Positions 9,113 to 16,962 of a stretch of DNA of 34,267 nucleotides are shown piece after piece. The translations under genes were made by a program, and so were the position numbers. Position 1 is the stretch's first letter; the number at the start of each line of letters is the position of its first letter. The stretch is from the NCBI GenBank assembly GCA_031291325.1, contig JARLJG010000007.1:1-34267 (forward strand), given 5' to 3'. The notes under the pieces were generated by a model. It saw nothing but the letters and a program-made list of their open reading frames with translations, made no database searches and had not been told where the DNA came from. Source of the DNA: Burkholderiaceae bacterium. GTDB lineage: Bacteria > Pseudomonadota > Gammaproteobacteria > Burkholderiales > Burkholderiaceae_D.

Positions 9113-9313
9113 ATGAACCTCAAAGAAGAACTCGCCCTCTGGCTCAAGGGCAAGTCGAAATTCAACTTCGCAACCTCGATCATCGCGCTGGCCGCCGGGC
9201 TGTACCTGCTCGGCTCGGACGGCGACGACGCCATCCACCTGGTCGGCTTCGTGGTCGCCATCATCTCCGGTCTCGACCTGGTGCAGCGGCTGCGGGAACG
9301 CAAGGGCGAGTGA
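9113..9313 (+). CDS. Small two-helix membrane protein
   Basis: This is a 66-residue protein. A charged amphipathic start (MNLKEELALWLKGKSKFN) is followed by a hydrophobic helix (about 20-34), a short acidic loop GSDGDD and a second helix (about 43-54), and it ends in a basic tail RLRERKGE. That pattern fits a small inner-membrane protein with two membrane passes. I do not recognise the family. There is no good ribosome-binding site before the ATG at 9113, so the start is uncertain. Overlapping reading frames on the other strand look like compositional shadows. Confidence 0.5.
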   Translation: MNLKEELALWLKGKSKFNFATSIIALAAGLYLLGSDGDDAIHLVGFVVAIISGLDLVQRLRERKGE

Positions 9314-9533
9314 CGCCGCCAACGGCCCCGCTTCCCCGCAACGGGACGACGCCGAAGTGACTTTTGGAAGCGCCCCGTAGCCAATTCGCCCATCCGCCGC
9401 ATCACGCCTCCATCGGCGCGAACACGCGCGCCAGTTGCATAAAAACTTACTCAAGCAATTTATAGAAAGTAAGGCTTTATCGCATATTTATCCCATATTC
9501 ATGGGATAGACAGCCGCTTTTAAATAACATACA

Positions 9534-9549
9534 CTGTATTTTTATACAG
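9534..9549. promoter_or_regulatory. LexA-type SOS box
   Basis: CTGTATTTTTATACAG matches CTGT-N8-ACAG exactly, and the flanks (CA before, TA after) extend it towards the Escherichia coli consensus. It sits in an AT-rich patch of the 363-bp gap 9314-9676 and overlaps a TATAAA that could serve as a -10 (9550-9555). The nearest downstream gene is the zinc-ribbon protein, 128 bp away. The rest of the gap, including a CCCATATTCATGGG palindrome at 9492-9505, holds no gene I can support. Confidence 0.5.
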
Positions 9550-9676
9550 TATAAATGTTCATGATTTTCCGGTCGCTTCGGCGCCGGCAAACCTGTGCGC
9601 ACCCCAAGCGTACCCTGCGGGGCCGCGAGACTTCCATCGAAAGGCGCAACGGCACGCCGAATGCCGACAAGGAAAA

Positions 9677-10456
9677 ATGATGGCCCTGGTAGCATGCAAG
9701 GAATGCGCAAGACAAATCAGCACCGAAGCCACCGCCTGCCCTGGCTGCGGCGCCCCCAACAGCAACATGGCCCAAGCTCAGGCAACGGTCGCGGTGGCGC
9801 CCGCCAAGGCAAATTACGAAGTCCTTTTGTTATCCATTCCCGCTGTCGCCACACTGCTGGATTGGTTCTGGATCGGCAACATGAATTTGTTTCAGTCGCC
9901 TGGCAACGCCCTGATGCTGGTCGCACTCGCAACGGTCTTGGGAAGCGCCTTCGTCGTCAGCGCCGAAGCACGCGCGCTCGGCATGGTCACCGACAAGGCA
10001 AAAAGCACAAACGGCCCGACCGCCTGGTTTTTCTCGCTCGTGCTGCTTTGGATTGTCGCGTATCCGCTCTACCTGTATAGGAGAAAAGCCTACGGCGTGC
10101 CGAACCGCATGCTTGTCGGCCTGGTGCTCGCCCTGGTCTTTACCGGCAGCCAATTTGTGATGGCGTCCAGCATTGAAGCGAAAAAAGCCGAGGTGCGCAA
10201 CGTCTTCAGCGGCAACGCCACCCCAGAGGCGTCCCAGGAAGCGGCCGAACCGCAGGATAATTCTGTGGATAAATTGGTGGACGATGAAATGGCCAAATAT
10301 GACGTTGCCCGACGAAACGGCTCGAAAGTGGCCATGTGCGTGCACGCAGGCGCAGTTGCCGCGCTGCTATCGCAGCTCAAGGACGAAGAGAGCTACCAGG
10401 GATGGAAACACAACCAAAGAGTCGATTGCAAAGCCGCCGGCTTGCCTTTTGAATAA
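9677..10456 (+). CDS. Zinc-ribbon membrane protein
   Basis: This is a 259-residue protein starting MMALVACKECARQI. Four cysteines in two CxxC knuckles (C7-C10 and C21-C24, the latter CPGCGAPN) form an N-terminal zinc ribbon of the YfgJ/DUF2116-like style often attached to membrane proteins. Hydrophobic segments follow at about 49-65, 79-95, 116-133 and 147-162, then a soluble acidic C-terminal tail of about 90 residues containing two further cysteines. A clear AAGGAAAA precedes the paired ATGs. Function is unknown. The LexA-type box upstream could mean damage-inducible expression, which is inference. Confidence 0.8.
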   Translation: MMALVACKECARQISTEATACPGCGAPNSNMAQAQATVAVAPAKANYEVLLLSIPAVATLLDWFWIGNMNLFQSPGNALMLVALATVLGSAFVVSAEARALGMVTDKAKSTNGPTAWFFSLVLLWIVAYPLYLYRRKAYGVPNRMLVGLVLALVFTGSQFVMASSIEAKKAEVRNVFSGNATPEASQEAAEPQDNSVDKLVDDEMAKYDVARRNGSKVAMCVHAGAVAALLSQLKDEESYQGWKHNQRVDCKAAGLPFE

Positions 10457-10460
10457 AACC

Positions 10461-10497
10461 ATCGACCTGACGCGACGCCAAGTCGCGTCAGGTCGAT
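10461..10497. terminator. Perfect 16-bp hairpin after the zinc-ribbon gene
   Basis: ATCGACCTGACGCGAC (10461-10476) and its exact complement (10482-10497) flank a GCCAA loop, starting four bases after the stop codon. The stem is strong but no T run follows, so intrinsic termination is uncertain. It could instead protect the 3' end or act with Rho. Confidence 0.55.
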
Positions 10498-10613
10498 AGC
10501 CCAACTCGGGCTAGCCCTGCTCATATTTCCACGCTACAATCTCCACCGAGTGAAATTCAGCCTGCACCAGCTGTGCTTAACAAGCTGACAATCCAAATAT
10601 TAAGGTCGAACGC

Positions 10614-11018
10614 ATGGAACTGTTTGTTTGGAGCGACGCCCTCAGCGTCGGCAACGAATTCATCGACCGCGACCACCAGCAATTGATCGCATTGATCAAC
10701 ACCTTCCACGACGCCGTCTCGCAGCAGCGCGACCGCGAAGCCATCGAGACCTCGCTTGACCGGCTCATCGACTATACGCGCGAGCATTTCGCCCGCGAAG
10801 AAGCGGCGATGCAGCGCATCGGCTACGACGACTACCCGCTGCACAAGCAAGAACACGATGTGCTCATCCGCGACGCGGTCGAACTCAAGGATATTTTCAC
10901 CAGCGGCATGGCCGCGCTATCGATCAAGGTATCGACCTTCCTGAAAGACTGGCTGCTCACCCACATCATGCAAACCGACCGCCTGCTGGCCCAAGCCATC
11001 GCCCGCACCGCCAATTAG
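10614..11018 (+). CDS. Bacteriohemerythrin
   Basis: This 134-residue four-helix protein has the full set of diiron ligands: H21 (DRDHQQ), H58 and E62 (REHFAREE), H77 and H81 (HKQEH), H117 and D122 (HIMQTD). Length and motif order match single-domain bacteriohemerythrins, which bind oxygen reversibly for storage, delivery or sensing in the cytoplasm. The start MELFVWSDALSVGNEFIDRDH is typical of the family. AAGG lies about ten bases before the ATG. It is probably a single-gene transcript, bounded by the hairpin at 10461 and the terminator at 11039. Confidence 0.95.
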   Translation: MELFVWSDALSVGNEFIDRDHQQLIALINTFHDAVSQQRDREAIETSLDRLIDYTREHFAREEAAMQRIGYDDYPLHKQEHDVLIRDAVELKDIFTSGMAALSIKVSTFLKDWLLTHIMQTDRLLAQAIARTAN

Positions 11019-11038
11019 CGCTGCCCGCGCCACCATCG

Positions 11039-11061
11039 ACCGGCCTAGCGCCGGTTTTTTT
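11039..11061 (+). terminator. Intrinsic terminator after bacteriohemerythrin
   Basis: ACCGGC, loop CTAGC and GCCGGT are followed by a run of seven T, about 20 bp after the stop codon. This is a standard rho-independent structure for the plus strand. Confidence 0.8.
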
Positions 11062-11135
11062 ACGCCCGAATTTCACCCGATTACAACGCGGTGGCGAATT
11101 GCGCACTTTAAATTAATCTTTTAGGTAAATATATC

Positions 11136-11164
11136 TTGCGCTATATTTATCTTTAAGATAAACT
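11136..11164 (+). promoter_or_regulatory. Promoter with overlapping palindrome, upstream of 11203 gene
   Basis: TTGCGC (11136-11141) and TAAACT (11159-11164) are 17 bp apart in an AT-rich patch. The perfect palindrome TATCTTTAAGATA (11149-11161) lies in the spacer and reaches the -10, a good position for a repressor. The predicted start is about 30 bp before the ATG at 11203. Confidence 0.4.
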
Positions 11165-11202
11165 ACATTCATCGACTTGCAAAACCCATCCCGGAGCAAA
11201 CC

Positions 11203-11538
11203 ATGTCAACAGTCAACGACTCCCCGTCAGTAGCCTCAGCCGAAGGCGAACAAAAGACCGGCTGCGCCAACGCGGGGAACTCGTTGCCGGTGATCGTCAA
11301 CCGCAACGCCGCCAAATTCGGCTTTGAAATCAAGCTGATCCCGGTCGTCATCGACGGGCAGCAAACCGCGTGGGAACAAGTGCACATCTGCAGCAAAGTG
11401 ACCGAAGTGCGGCGCGACTCGCCGGAAGCGCTGCGCGCCGCCGGATTGCGGGTGCCGTTCGTCGATTACGATCCGATTGCGGCAGAGGCCGAGGCGCGCG
11501 GGCGGGAGAGGTTTATGCCGAAGTGGGCGGGGGATTGA
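11203..11538 (+). CDS. Conserved-looking small protein, unknown function
   Basis: This is a 111-residue soluble protein. The first 30 residues are low-complexity and polar; the rest contains VIVNRNAAKFGFEIKLIPVVIDGQQ, here cited only by its ends, and an acidic-basic C-terminus EAEARGRERFMPKW. No membrane segment or signal peptide is visible and I do not recognise the family. GGAG lies eight bases before the ATG. It ends 16 bp before the promoter of the PIN toxin and has its own promoter-like region, so it is probably transcribed separately from that pair. Confidence 0.65.
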   Translation: MSTVNDSPSVASAEGEQKTGCANAGNSLPVIVNRNAAKFGFEIKLIPVVIDGQQTAWEQVHICSKVTEVRRDSPEALRAAGLRVPFVDYDPIAAEAEARGRERFMPKWAGD

Positions 11539-11554
11539 GGATTACGGTTTCAGC

Positions 11555-11589
11555 TTGACATGATTTTGGTATCATATACAATACCAAAA
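11555..11589 (+). promoter_or_regulatory. Promoter-operator of the PIN toxin-antitoxin pair
   Basis: A consensus TTGACA (11555-11560) and TACAAT (11577-11582) are 16 bp apart. A perfect inverted repeat, TTTTGGTAT (11564-11572) and ATACCAAAA (11581-11589), spans the -10 and ends on the A of the toxin start codon. Repressor binding here would block RNA polymerase, as in autoregulated toxin-antitoxin operons. Transcription starting seven bases after the -10 would begin at the ATG itself. Confidence 0.7.
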
Positions 11590-11999
11590 TGAAAATCGTC
11601 CTCGATACGAATGTTCTTGTTGCTGCCCTCAAATCGTCACAAGGCGCCTCGTTTCGACTTCTTTCGATGGTGGAACATGACCGGTTTGTTTTGCAAGTGT
11701 CGACCCCGCTGATCATCGAATACGAGGCCGTTTTAAAGAGAGGTCTGACGGCATTGTCGTCGGAAGAAATTGACGATGTAATCGATTTTATTTGCTCGAA
11801 AGCGGTGCTGCACAAAATCTTTTACCTCTGGCGACCAGTGCTGAAAGACCCCGACGACGATTTTGTACTGGAACTCGCGGTCAAGTCAAACGCGACAATT
11901 GTCACATGGAATATCGCAGATTTCAAACGCGCAGCCCAGTTTGGAATTGCAGTCATGACGCCACGCGATTTTCTAGCATCACTGGAGATACAACCATGA
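11589..11999 (+). CDS. PIN-domain toxin (VapC-like RNase)
   Basis: This 136-residue protein has the PIN nuclease fold: MKIVLDTNVLVAAL with D6, an acidic STPLIIEYEAVL region (E44), KDPDDDFVLELA (aspartates near 87-91) and TWNIADFK (D111). These acidic residues coordinate metal for RNA cleavage. It resembles the 'PIN family toxin component' group rather than classical VapC. It is first in the operon and its stop overlaps the antitoxin start (ATGA). No ribosome-binding site precedes the ATG, and the promoter geometry predicts a leaderless mRNA. The region is more AT-rich than neighbouring genes, which suggests recent transfer. Confidence 0.9.
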   Translation: MKIVLDTNVLVAALKSSQGASFRLLSMVEHDRFVLQVSTPLIIEYEAVLKRGLTALSSEEIDDVIDFICSKAVLHKIFYLWRPVLKDPDDDFVLELAVKSNATIVTWNIADFKRAAQFGIAVMTPRDFLASLEIQP

Positions 12000-12238
12000 G
12001 CGCATTCAGCATCCGTCTTCCTGATTCGATCCATAAAATGGCACGAGAAATTGCCGGTGAAGATCATATCTCTCTCAATCAGTTTATTGCGTCTGCGGTG
12101 GCCGAAAAAATATCCGCGTTGACTACCGAAACGTACCTGGCCGATCGAGCCGCGCGCGGTTCGGTTGAAAAATTCCGTGCGGCTTTGTCGAAGGCGCCTA
12201 ACGTCGAGCCGGAAGCATTTGATCGAACATCGGACTAG
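11996..12238 (+). CDS. Ribbon-helix-helix antitoxin of the PIN toxin
   Basis: This is an 80-residue protein. FSIRLPDSIHKMAREIA, then ISLNQFIASAVAEK, is a ribbon-helix-helix DNA-binding domain of the HicB/CopG lineage (strand, then two helices). The acidic C-terminal half (residues 45-80) is the likely toxin-binding and disordered segment. It overlaps the toxin gene by 4 bp (ATGA), so it is translated by coupling to toxin translation. It probably represses the operon through the palindrome at 11564-11589. The order toxin then antitoxin is the reverse of most vapBC operons. Confidence 0.88.
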   Translation: MSAFSIRLPDSIHKMAREIAGEDHISLNQFIASAVAEKISALTTETYLADRAARGSVEKFRAALSKAPNVEPEAFDRTSD

Positions 12239-12298
12239 ATATCGATTTTGCTATCCGACCTCTGGCAAGCACGCAAAGCGGGGGGGCACAAAGGCAGG

Positions 12299-12326
12299 TA
12301 GGGTAGGCAGATTTCTGCCCACCCTA
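12299..12326. repeat. Palindromic dispersed repeat, family 2, single unit
   Basis: TAGGGTAGGCAG and CTGCCCACCCTA form a hairpin with an ATTT loop and one mismatch. The same unit occurs in an inverted pair at 19348-19448. It lies between the antitoxin and the amidase and could act as a terminator-like structure, though no T run follows. Confidence 0.65.
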
Positions 12327-12425
12327 ACGAAACCCGCTGCGCCGCGAACCAAAGACCGCGCCAACTGGACAAACCCGGCCCCCATTGCTATTGTGCTCGT
12401 CAACATCCATAAAAAGAGGAGACCT

Positions 12426-13919
12426 ATGAGCGCATTTCCCGATTTCCATCGCTACGACGCCGTCGGCCTGGCCGAGTTGGTCAAACGCGGCGAAGTGCAG
12501 CCGTCGGAGCTGGTGGAAGAGTCGATTGCCCGCATCGAAAGCCAACAGCCGCGCCTCAATTTCATGACGCGCACGATGTTCGACCGGGCGCGCGCAGCCG
12601 CCGCCGGGCCGCTGCCGCCGGGGCCGTTGGCGGGGGTGCCGTTTTTGCTCAAGGACTTGCTGGCAAGCTTTGCCGGGGTGCCGACAGCCAATGGCAACCG
12701 CTTGCTGGCGAACCTGCCGGCGCCGCATGACAGCGAACTGGTGCGGCGCCACAAGGCAGCCGGCCTGATCGTGCTCGGCAAGACCAATACGCCCGAGTTC
12801 GGCCTGACCGCCTACACCGAGCCGGCCTTGTTCGGCGCGACGCGCAATCCGTGGGATCTTGAACGCGTATCGGGCGGCTCCAGCGGCGGCTCGGCAGTGG
12901 CGGTGGCCGCGCGCGTGGTGCCGATGGCGCATGGCGGCGACGGCGGCGGTTCGATCCGCATTCCGGCCTCCTGCTGCGGACTGTTCGGCCTCAAGCCGAC
13001 GCGCGGACGCACGCCGACCGGCCCCGACCTGGGCGAGCTATGGAACGGCCTGGCCATCGAGCATGCGGTGACGCGCTCGGTGCGCGACAGCGCCGCCCTG
13101 CTCGACGCGACCGCCGGCGCCGATGTCGGCGCGCCCTACGCAGCGACGCCGCCGGCGCGCCCCTTCCTGGCCGAAGTCACGACGCCGCCCGGACGCCTGC
13201 GCATCGCCTACACGGCCACGCCCTTGCTGGGAAAAAATCTGCACGAGGATTGTCGGCGCGGACTGGAAGAAACCGTGACCTTGTTGCGCGAACTCGGGCA
13301 CGAAGTATTCGAGGCCGCGCCCGCAATCGACCGCCAAGCGTGGGCCTCGGCCTTCACCATCGTGCTGGCAGCGCAAACGCGCGCCGATATCGAACTGACC
13401 GCGCGCGCGGCGGGCCGCAAACCGGCGTATGCCGACTTCGAGCCGGCCACCTACACGCTGGGACTGCTGGGCCGCACGCTGCGCGCATCGGACTACGCGG
13501 GCGCGGTGCGCTACCTGCAATCGGTATCGCGCGCGGTCGGCAGTTTTTTCGAGAGCTGCGACGTGTTCCTGACGCCGACCCTGGCCGCGCCGCCCCCGCC
13601 CATCGGCTCGCTCGCGCCGAATGCGTCCGAACGCGCATTGATGGCAGTGGTCGGCAGATTGAACGCCGGCTGGTTCCTCGACGCCATCGGCGCAGTCAAG
13701 CCAATGGCCGAAAAGAGCCTGGATTTTATCCCGTTCACGCCGCTATTCAACGCCACCGGGCAGCCGGCGATGTCGGTGCCGCTGCACTGGAACCAGGCCG
13801 GCCTGCCGGTCGGCATGCAGTTTGTCGGGCGTTATGGGGACGAGGCGACCTTGTTCCGGCTCGCTGGGCAGCTTGAGCAGGCGAAGCCTTGGTTTGAGCG
13901 CGCGCCGGAGGGGTGTTGA
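12426..13919 (+). CDS. Amidase-signature hydrolase
   Basis: This 497-residue cytoplasmic enzyme has the amidase-signature triad: K76 (FLLKDL), cis-serine S152 in SGGSSGGSA and nucleophile S176 in [10 protein letters not shown]. The S152 to S176 spacing of 24 equals that in malonamidase E2. It hydrolyses a C-N amide bond; the substrate cannot be read from sequence. The arrangement ([22 protein letters not shown]) resembles proteins annotated as 6-aminohexanoate-cyclic-dimer hydrolases rather than GatA, and no gatB or gatC is near. The ATG at 12426 follows a strong AGGAGA; a longer frame from 12165 would overlap the antitoxin. It appears monocistronic. Confidence 0.92.
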   Translation: MSAFPDFHRYDAVGLAELVKRGEVQPSELVEESIARIESQQPRLNFMTRTMFDRARAAAAGPLPPGPLAGVPFLLKDLLASFAGVPTANGNRLLANLPAPHDSELVRRHKAAGLIVLGKTNTPEFGLTAYTEPALFGATRNPWDLERVSGGSSGGSAVAVAARVVPMAHGGDGGGSIRIPASCCGLFGLKPTRGRTPTGPDLGELWNGLAIEHAVTRSVRDSAALLDATAGADVGAPYAATPPARPFLAEVTTPPGRLRIAYTATPLLGKNLHEDCRRGLEETVTLLRELGHEVFEAAPAIDRQAWASAFTIVLAAQTRADIELTARAAGRKPAYADFEPATYTLGLLGRTLRASDYAGAVRYLQSVSRAVGSFFESCDVFLTPTLAAPPPPIGSLAPNASERALMAVVGRLNAGWFLDAIGAVKPMAEKSLDFIPFTPLFNATGQPAMSVPLHWNQAGLPVGMQFVGRYGDEATLFRLAGQLEQAKPWFERAPEGC

Positions 13920-14008
13920 GGTTGCCCATCGAAGGGATCGGCGTTGCATCAGGGCTTGGTCTGGGCCGGTTCAATCGTTGCGATTTTGCCTGAGCGCGAA
14001 GCGGTAGC

Positions 14009-15103
14009 TCAATCTTGCCTGCGTAAACCGAGCGACCGCGCCAGCGCTTCGGTGAATTTCTGGCGATCCCGCACATCGAGATGCGATCCGTCAGGGCAGG
14101 TAAAGTTCTTTAACGCTGGCTCGTCTTCCGACGTCAAAACGCGCGCGCCGACCTCCCGTTCAAACACGTCCAGAAAATCGCTTCTCGGGTAGCGTTTGCG
14201 ATCGATTTCGCGCACCATGCCACTAGTCGGCATTTCCACGAACAGAACCCTTCCGCCGTGCGCTTCGATGGCTTGTTTCAATTGTTTGATATATCTCGCC
14301 CCCAAAATAAAGTTGGAATTACCCGATGGCCGAATCGATTCAATTTTCGTTCTCAACAATTGCTCGGCATTTGGCGCGTGGGTGTCGAACGATCCATCTA
14401 TCCCGAGATTTTTGGCTACCCTGGTGTAGTAAAAACTTGGCATCGAAACCAAACGGTAGTCGCCAAACCTGGAGCGATCCGGGAACGTCACGAGGTATTG
14501 ACCGGCTTCCTCGCGCGGTAAAACTCTAGCCAGCAGCGATGTAAGCGGCGTCCCCCCATCGGCGTAGCTTCTCAAATGTTCGCGCACGTATCCGGTTATC
14601 AAAGCTTCGCTTTTGCTCAGGGAAAATATCGCATGGCCGCTCGTCGATTCAGATTCAAAATGGCGCACGTAGAGTTCGGGACCGGAATTCCCGCCCGATG
14701 TTGCGCTTTCTATGATATTCGGCATGTAATCGACAACAACCGTGCCGGTAAAAGAAGGGTCGTTTGCCATGCTTCTTAGCACCGGAACAAATGAGCTTCC
14801 GTCAATCGCCAATTGCACGGGCTCCATTGCGCTATCCATTCGCAACTGATCCGTGTCTATGCCGAGCTGAATGCGCGACGCGCCGATCAATACCAAGGCG
14901 CGACTGCCAAGGTGGCTGGCGCGCGCGCGTTCATTTGCCCACCTATCCATCGAATCGAGAACGGTCGCATGATAGCCAAGCATGTGCATGCTCGCTTCCA
15001 TCGATACCACAAAAGCAAAAAAAATAGATGCCATCAACGCGAGAATGCGCAGCCAGGGCAGTTCCCCGAATCGTTCGTCAAAACTGAAAGTAGATGAATG
15101 CAT
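14009..15103 (-). CDS. SGNH/AlgJ-like acetyl-transfer partner protein
   Basis: This 364-residue protein has one N-terminal membrane anchor (about 18-38) and a large extracytoplasmic domain. The nucleophile block is ALVLIGASRIQLGID (S76) and the C-terminal Asp-His block is CPDGSHLD (D338, H341), the layout of SGNH-type acetyltransferases and esterases such as AlgJ/AlgX or PatB. With the MBOAT protein encoded just upstream it would move acetyl groups onto a polysaccharide outside the membrane. The start at 15103 overlaps the MBOAT gene by 26 bp; an earlier ATG at 15160 would overlap by 83 bp and puts 19 extra residues before the anchor. The gene is more AT-rich than its neighbours. Confidence 0.8.
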   Translation of the reverse strand: MHSSTFSFDERFGELPWLRILALMASIFFAFVVSMEASMHMLGYHATVLDSMDRWANERARASHLGSRALVLIGASRIQLGIDTDQLRMDSAMEPVQLAIDGSSFVPVLRSMANDPSFTGTVVVDYMPNIIESATSGGNSGPELYVRHFESESTSGHAIFSLSKSEALITGYVREHLRSYADGGTPLTSLLARVLPREEAGQYLVTFPDRSRFGDYRLVSMPSFYYTRVAKNLGIDGSFDTHAPNAEQLLRTKIESIRPSGNSNFILGARYIKQLKQAIEAHGGRVLFVEMPTSGMVREIDRKRYPRSDFLDVFEREVGARVLTSEDEPALKNFTCPDGSHLDVRDRQKFTEALARSLGLRRQD

Positions 15104-16478
15104 TTGAATTTTCGCCTGAACAAAGAAACATGCCGATGAGCAAAGACGCGCCGATGCCAACGCGCCCGACGTTTCCGATTTTCAGGAATATTTCTTCGAT
15201 CCTCCGGTCACGCATGTAAAAGTGCCAACGGACAGTCAATAACACCGCGATCGCCGCAATCAATTTCGGCCCGTCCAGCGACTCTATTTCCGAGCCATTG
15301 ACCAATCCGCGCAAAATTGAAAACGCCCGCCCCGGCGTGCCTGCCCGAAAAGGAATCCAGGTCAATGTCACAAGCAGGAAAATCAACGCACTCCTGCCTT
15401 GCACTGAAACCAGCTTGGGCATCGAAATGTCGCGCAGCACCCGTTCCACCGCCAAATATAATCCATGCAATCCTCCCCACAATACAAACATCCACGAGGC
15501 GCCGTGCCATAAACCACCGAGCAGCATCGTCAAGAATAGCGCGACGTAAGTCCGCAATTGGCCGTGCCGATTGCCACCCATCGGAATGTATAGATAATCG
15601 CGCAGCCAGGAGGAAAGCGAAATATGCCAGCGCCGCCAGAAATCAGAAAGACTTTGCGCCGCGTACGGGTAGCGAAAATTGTCGGGAAACTGAAAACCAA
15701 AGCTCATCGCGAGCCCGATTGCACAGAGCGAATATCCGCTGAAATCGTAAAAAATCTGGCAGGAAAAACTGAACACGGCAAGCCAGGTTTCGATCATTGC
15801 GTAACGCTCGGGATGTGCAAAAACGCCCTCTGCCACCGGCGTAAATATGGCGTCCGCCATCACGACTTTGGAAAACAATCCAAAGCAAACCAGCATGAAT
15901 CCCCATCCCACCTGCGCTTTCGTGGGCGAACGCGGATTCTCTATCTGCGGCAATAAAAGACTGGCGCGAACGATAGGCCCTGCGACAAGATGCGGAAAGA
16001 AGCTGACGAAAAGCGCATAGTCGCTGAACTTCCAATCCGAGCGGATTTCTTTGCGATAAACGTCAATGGTGTAGGAAAGCGAGGCAAATGTGTAAAACGA
16101 AATGCCGATCGGCAAAATGATGCCGATGGCGGGAGGATGATAGTTGATGCCGGCCAGCGCGCACCATGCGACGAAATTTTCAAGCAGAAAACTGCCGTAT
16201 TTGAAATATCCCAGCAGGCCCAAATTGGAAACCAGACTGACCAGCAGCAAGGCCCGCCGCGCTTTCGGATTGACGGATTTTCCAATGAGTCGCGCCAGCC
16301 TCCAATCGACCAAGGTGGAGATCAACAGAAGAAAAATATAGGGAGGGTTCCATGCCGCGTAGAAAAGATAGCTAGCGACGAGCAATAAATATTTTTTCAC
16401 CCGCCACGTCGGACTCACCCAAAAAAACGCATAGACAATCGCAAAGAAAATCAAAAAACTGAATGAATTGAATAGCAT
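15078..16478 (-). CDS. MBOAT-family O-acyltransferase (AlgI-like)
   Basis: This is a 466-residue polytopic membrane protein with about ten or more hydrophobic segments. The catalytic MBOAT histidines are visible: H285 in DFWRRWHISLSSWLRDYLYI and H325 in LGGLWHGASW. MBOATs of this type take acetyl groups across the inner membrane for O-acetylation of alginate, cellulose, peptidoglycan or other glycans. The following gene encodes the SGNH partner. No glycan synthesis genes are in the window, so the substrate is unknown. The ATG at 16478 begins the first membrane helix (MLFNSFSFLIFFAIVY); an upstream extension to 16646 looks non-coding. The ribosome-binding site is weak. Composition suggests horizontal acquisition of the pair. 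Confidence 0.92.
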   Translation of the reverse strand: MLFNSFSFLIFFAIVYAFFWVSPTWRVKKYLLLVASYLFYAAWNPPYIFLLLISTLVDWRLARLIGKSVNPKARRALLLVSLVSNLGLLGYFKYGSFLLENFVAWCALAGINYHPPAIGIILPIGISFYTFASLSYTIDVYRKEIRSDWKFSDYALFVSFFPHLVAGPIVRASLLLPQIENPRSPTKAQVGWGFMLVCFGLFSKVVMADAIFTPVAEGVFAHPERYAMIETWLAVFSFSCQIFYDFSGYSLCAIGLAMSFGFQFPDNFRYPYAAQSLSDFWRRWHISLSSWLRDYLYIPMGGNRHGQLRTYVALFLTMLLGGLWHGASWMFVLWGGLHGLYLAVERVLRDISMPKLVSVQGRSALIFLLVTLTWIPFRAGTPGRAFSILRGLVNGSEIESLDGPKLIAAIAVLLTVRWHFYMRDRRIEEIFLKIGNVGRVGIGASLLIGMFLCSGENSNAFIYFQF

Positions 16479-16710
16479 ATTTCGGAGATTTTCTATCTTT
16501 TGTCTGGCACTGCGCGACGTCGAAGAATTGCGGAGTAGCATCGTAGCATATCGGACATACCGCAACCCATATTTCCCGTCAGGGGCAGCTGCGCCTGGCA
16601 ATTGCAGCGTTGGCGCATGCGCCTGCCGAACCTGCGCGCATTGCATTTCTATCCATTATCTTCCAAACAACGACGTGGCAAAAATGCGACGTTCCGTTTT
16701 TGGTCGGCTG

Positions 16711-16746
16711 AAAATCCGCCGGCGGATTTTACAAGTGTGTCACACT
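16711..16746. promoter_or_regulatory. Two adjacent perfect palindromes in a divergent gap
   Basis: AAAATCCGCCGGCGGATTTT (16711-16730) is a perfect 20-bp palindrome. Three bases later AGTGTGTCACACT (16734-16746) is a perfect 13-bp one. A third inverted repeat, TTCGGTC-GACCT-GACCGAA, lies at 16867-16885. All are in the 484-bp gap 16479-16962 between the divergent MBOAT and binding-protein genes, so operators are more likely than terminators. I see no gene in this gap and no confident promoter hexamers. Confidence 0.45.
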
Positions 16747-16962
16747 AGGGAAGTAATTAATGCCCTGAATCAATCATTTCGCCGATTCATTGTCGGCCAC
16801 CTGCCCGACGCCGCTTCGCATGACCAGGCAAGACTTGACCCAGTATTGCCTGTGACGTTCTCCCTCTTCGGTCGACCTGACCGAATCCGGTTGTTCTGCG
16901 GGATGTTCGGCGAAAGGATGACGCATCGCATTTATCTACACTACAAAAATACAGGAGACAAG

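Noticed and set aside
12165-12425. N-terminal extension of the amidase
   Set aside because: It overlaps the antitoxin gene and a palindromic repeat. The strong AGGAGA before 12426 fixes the start.
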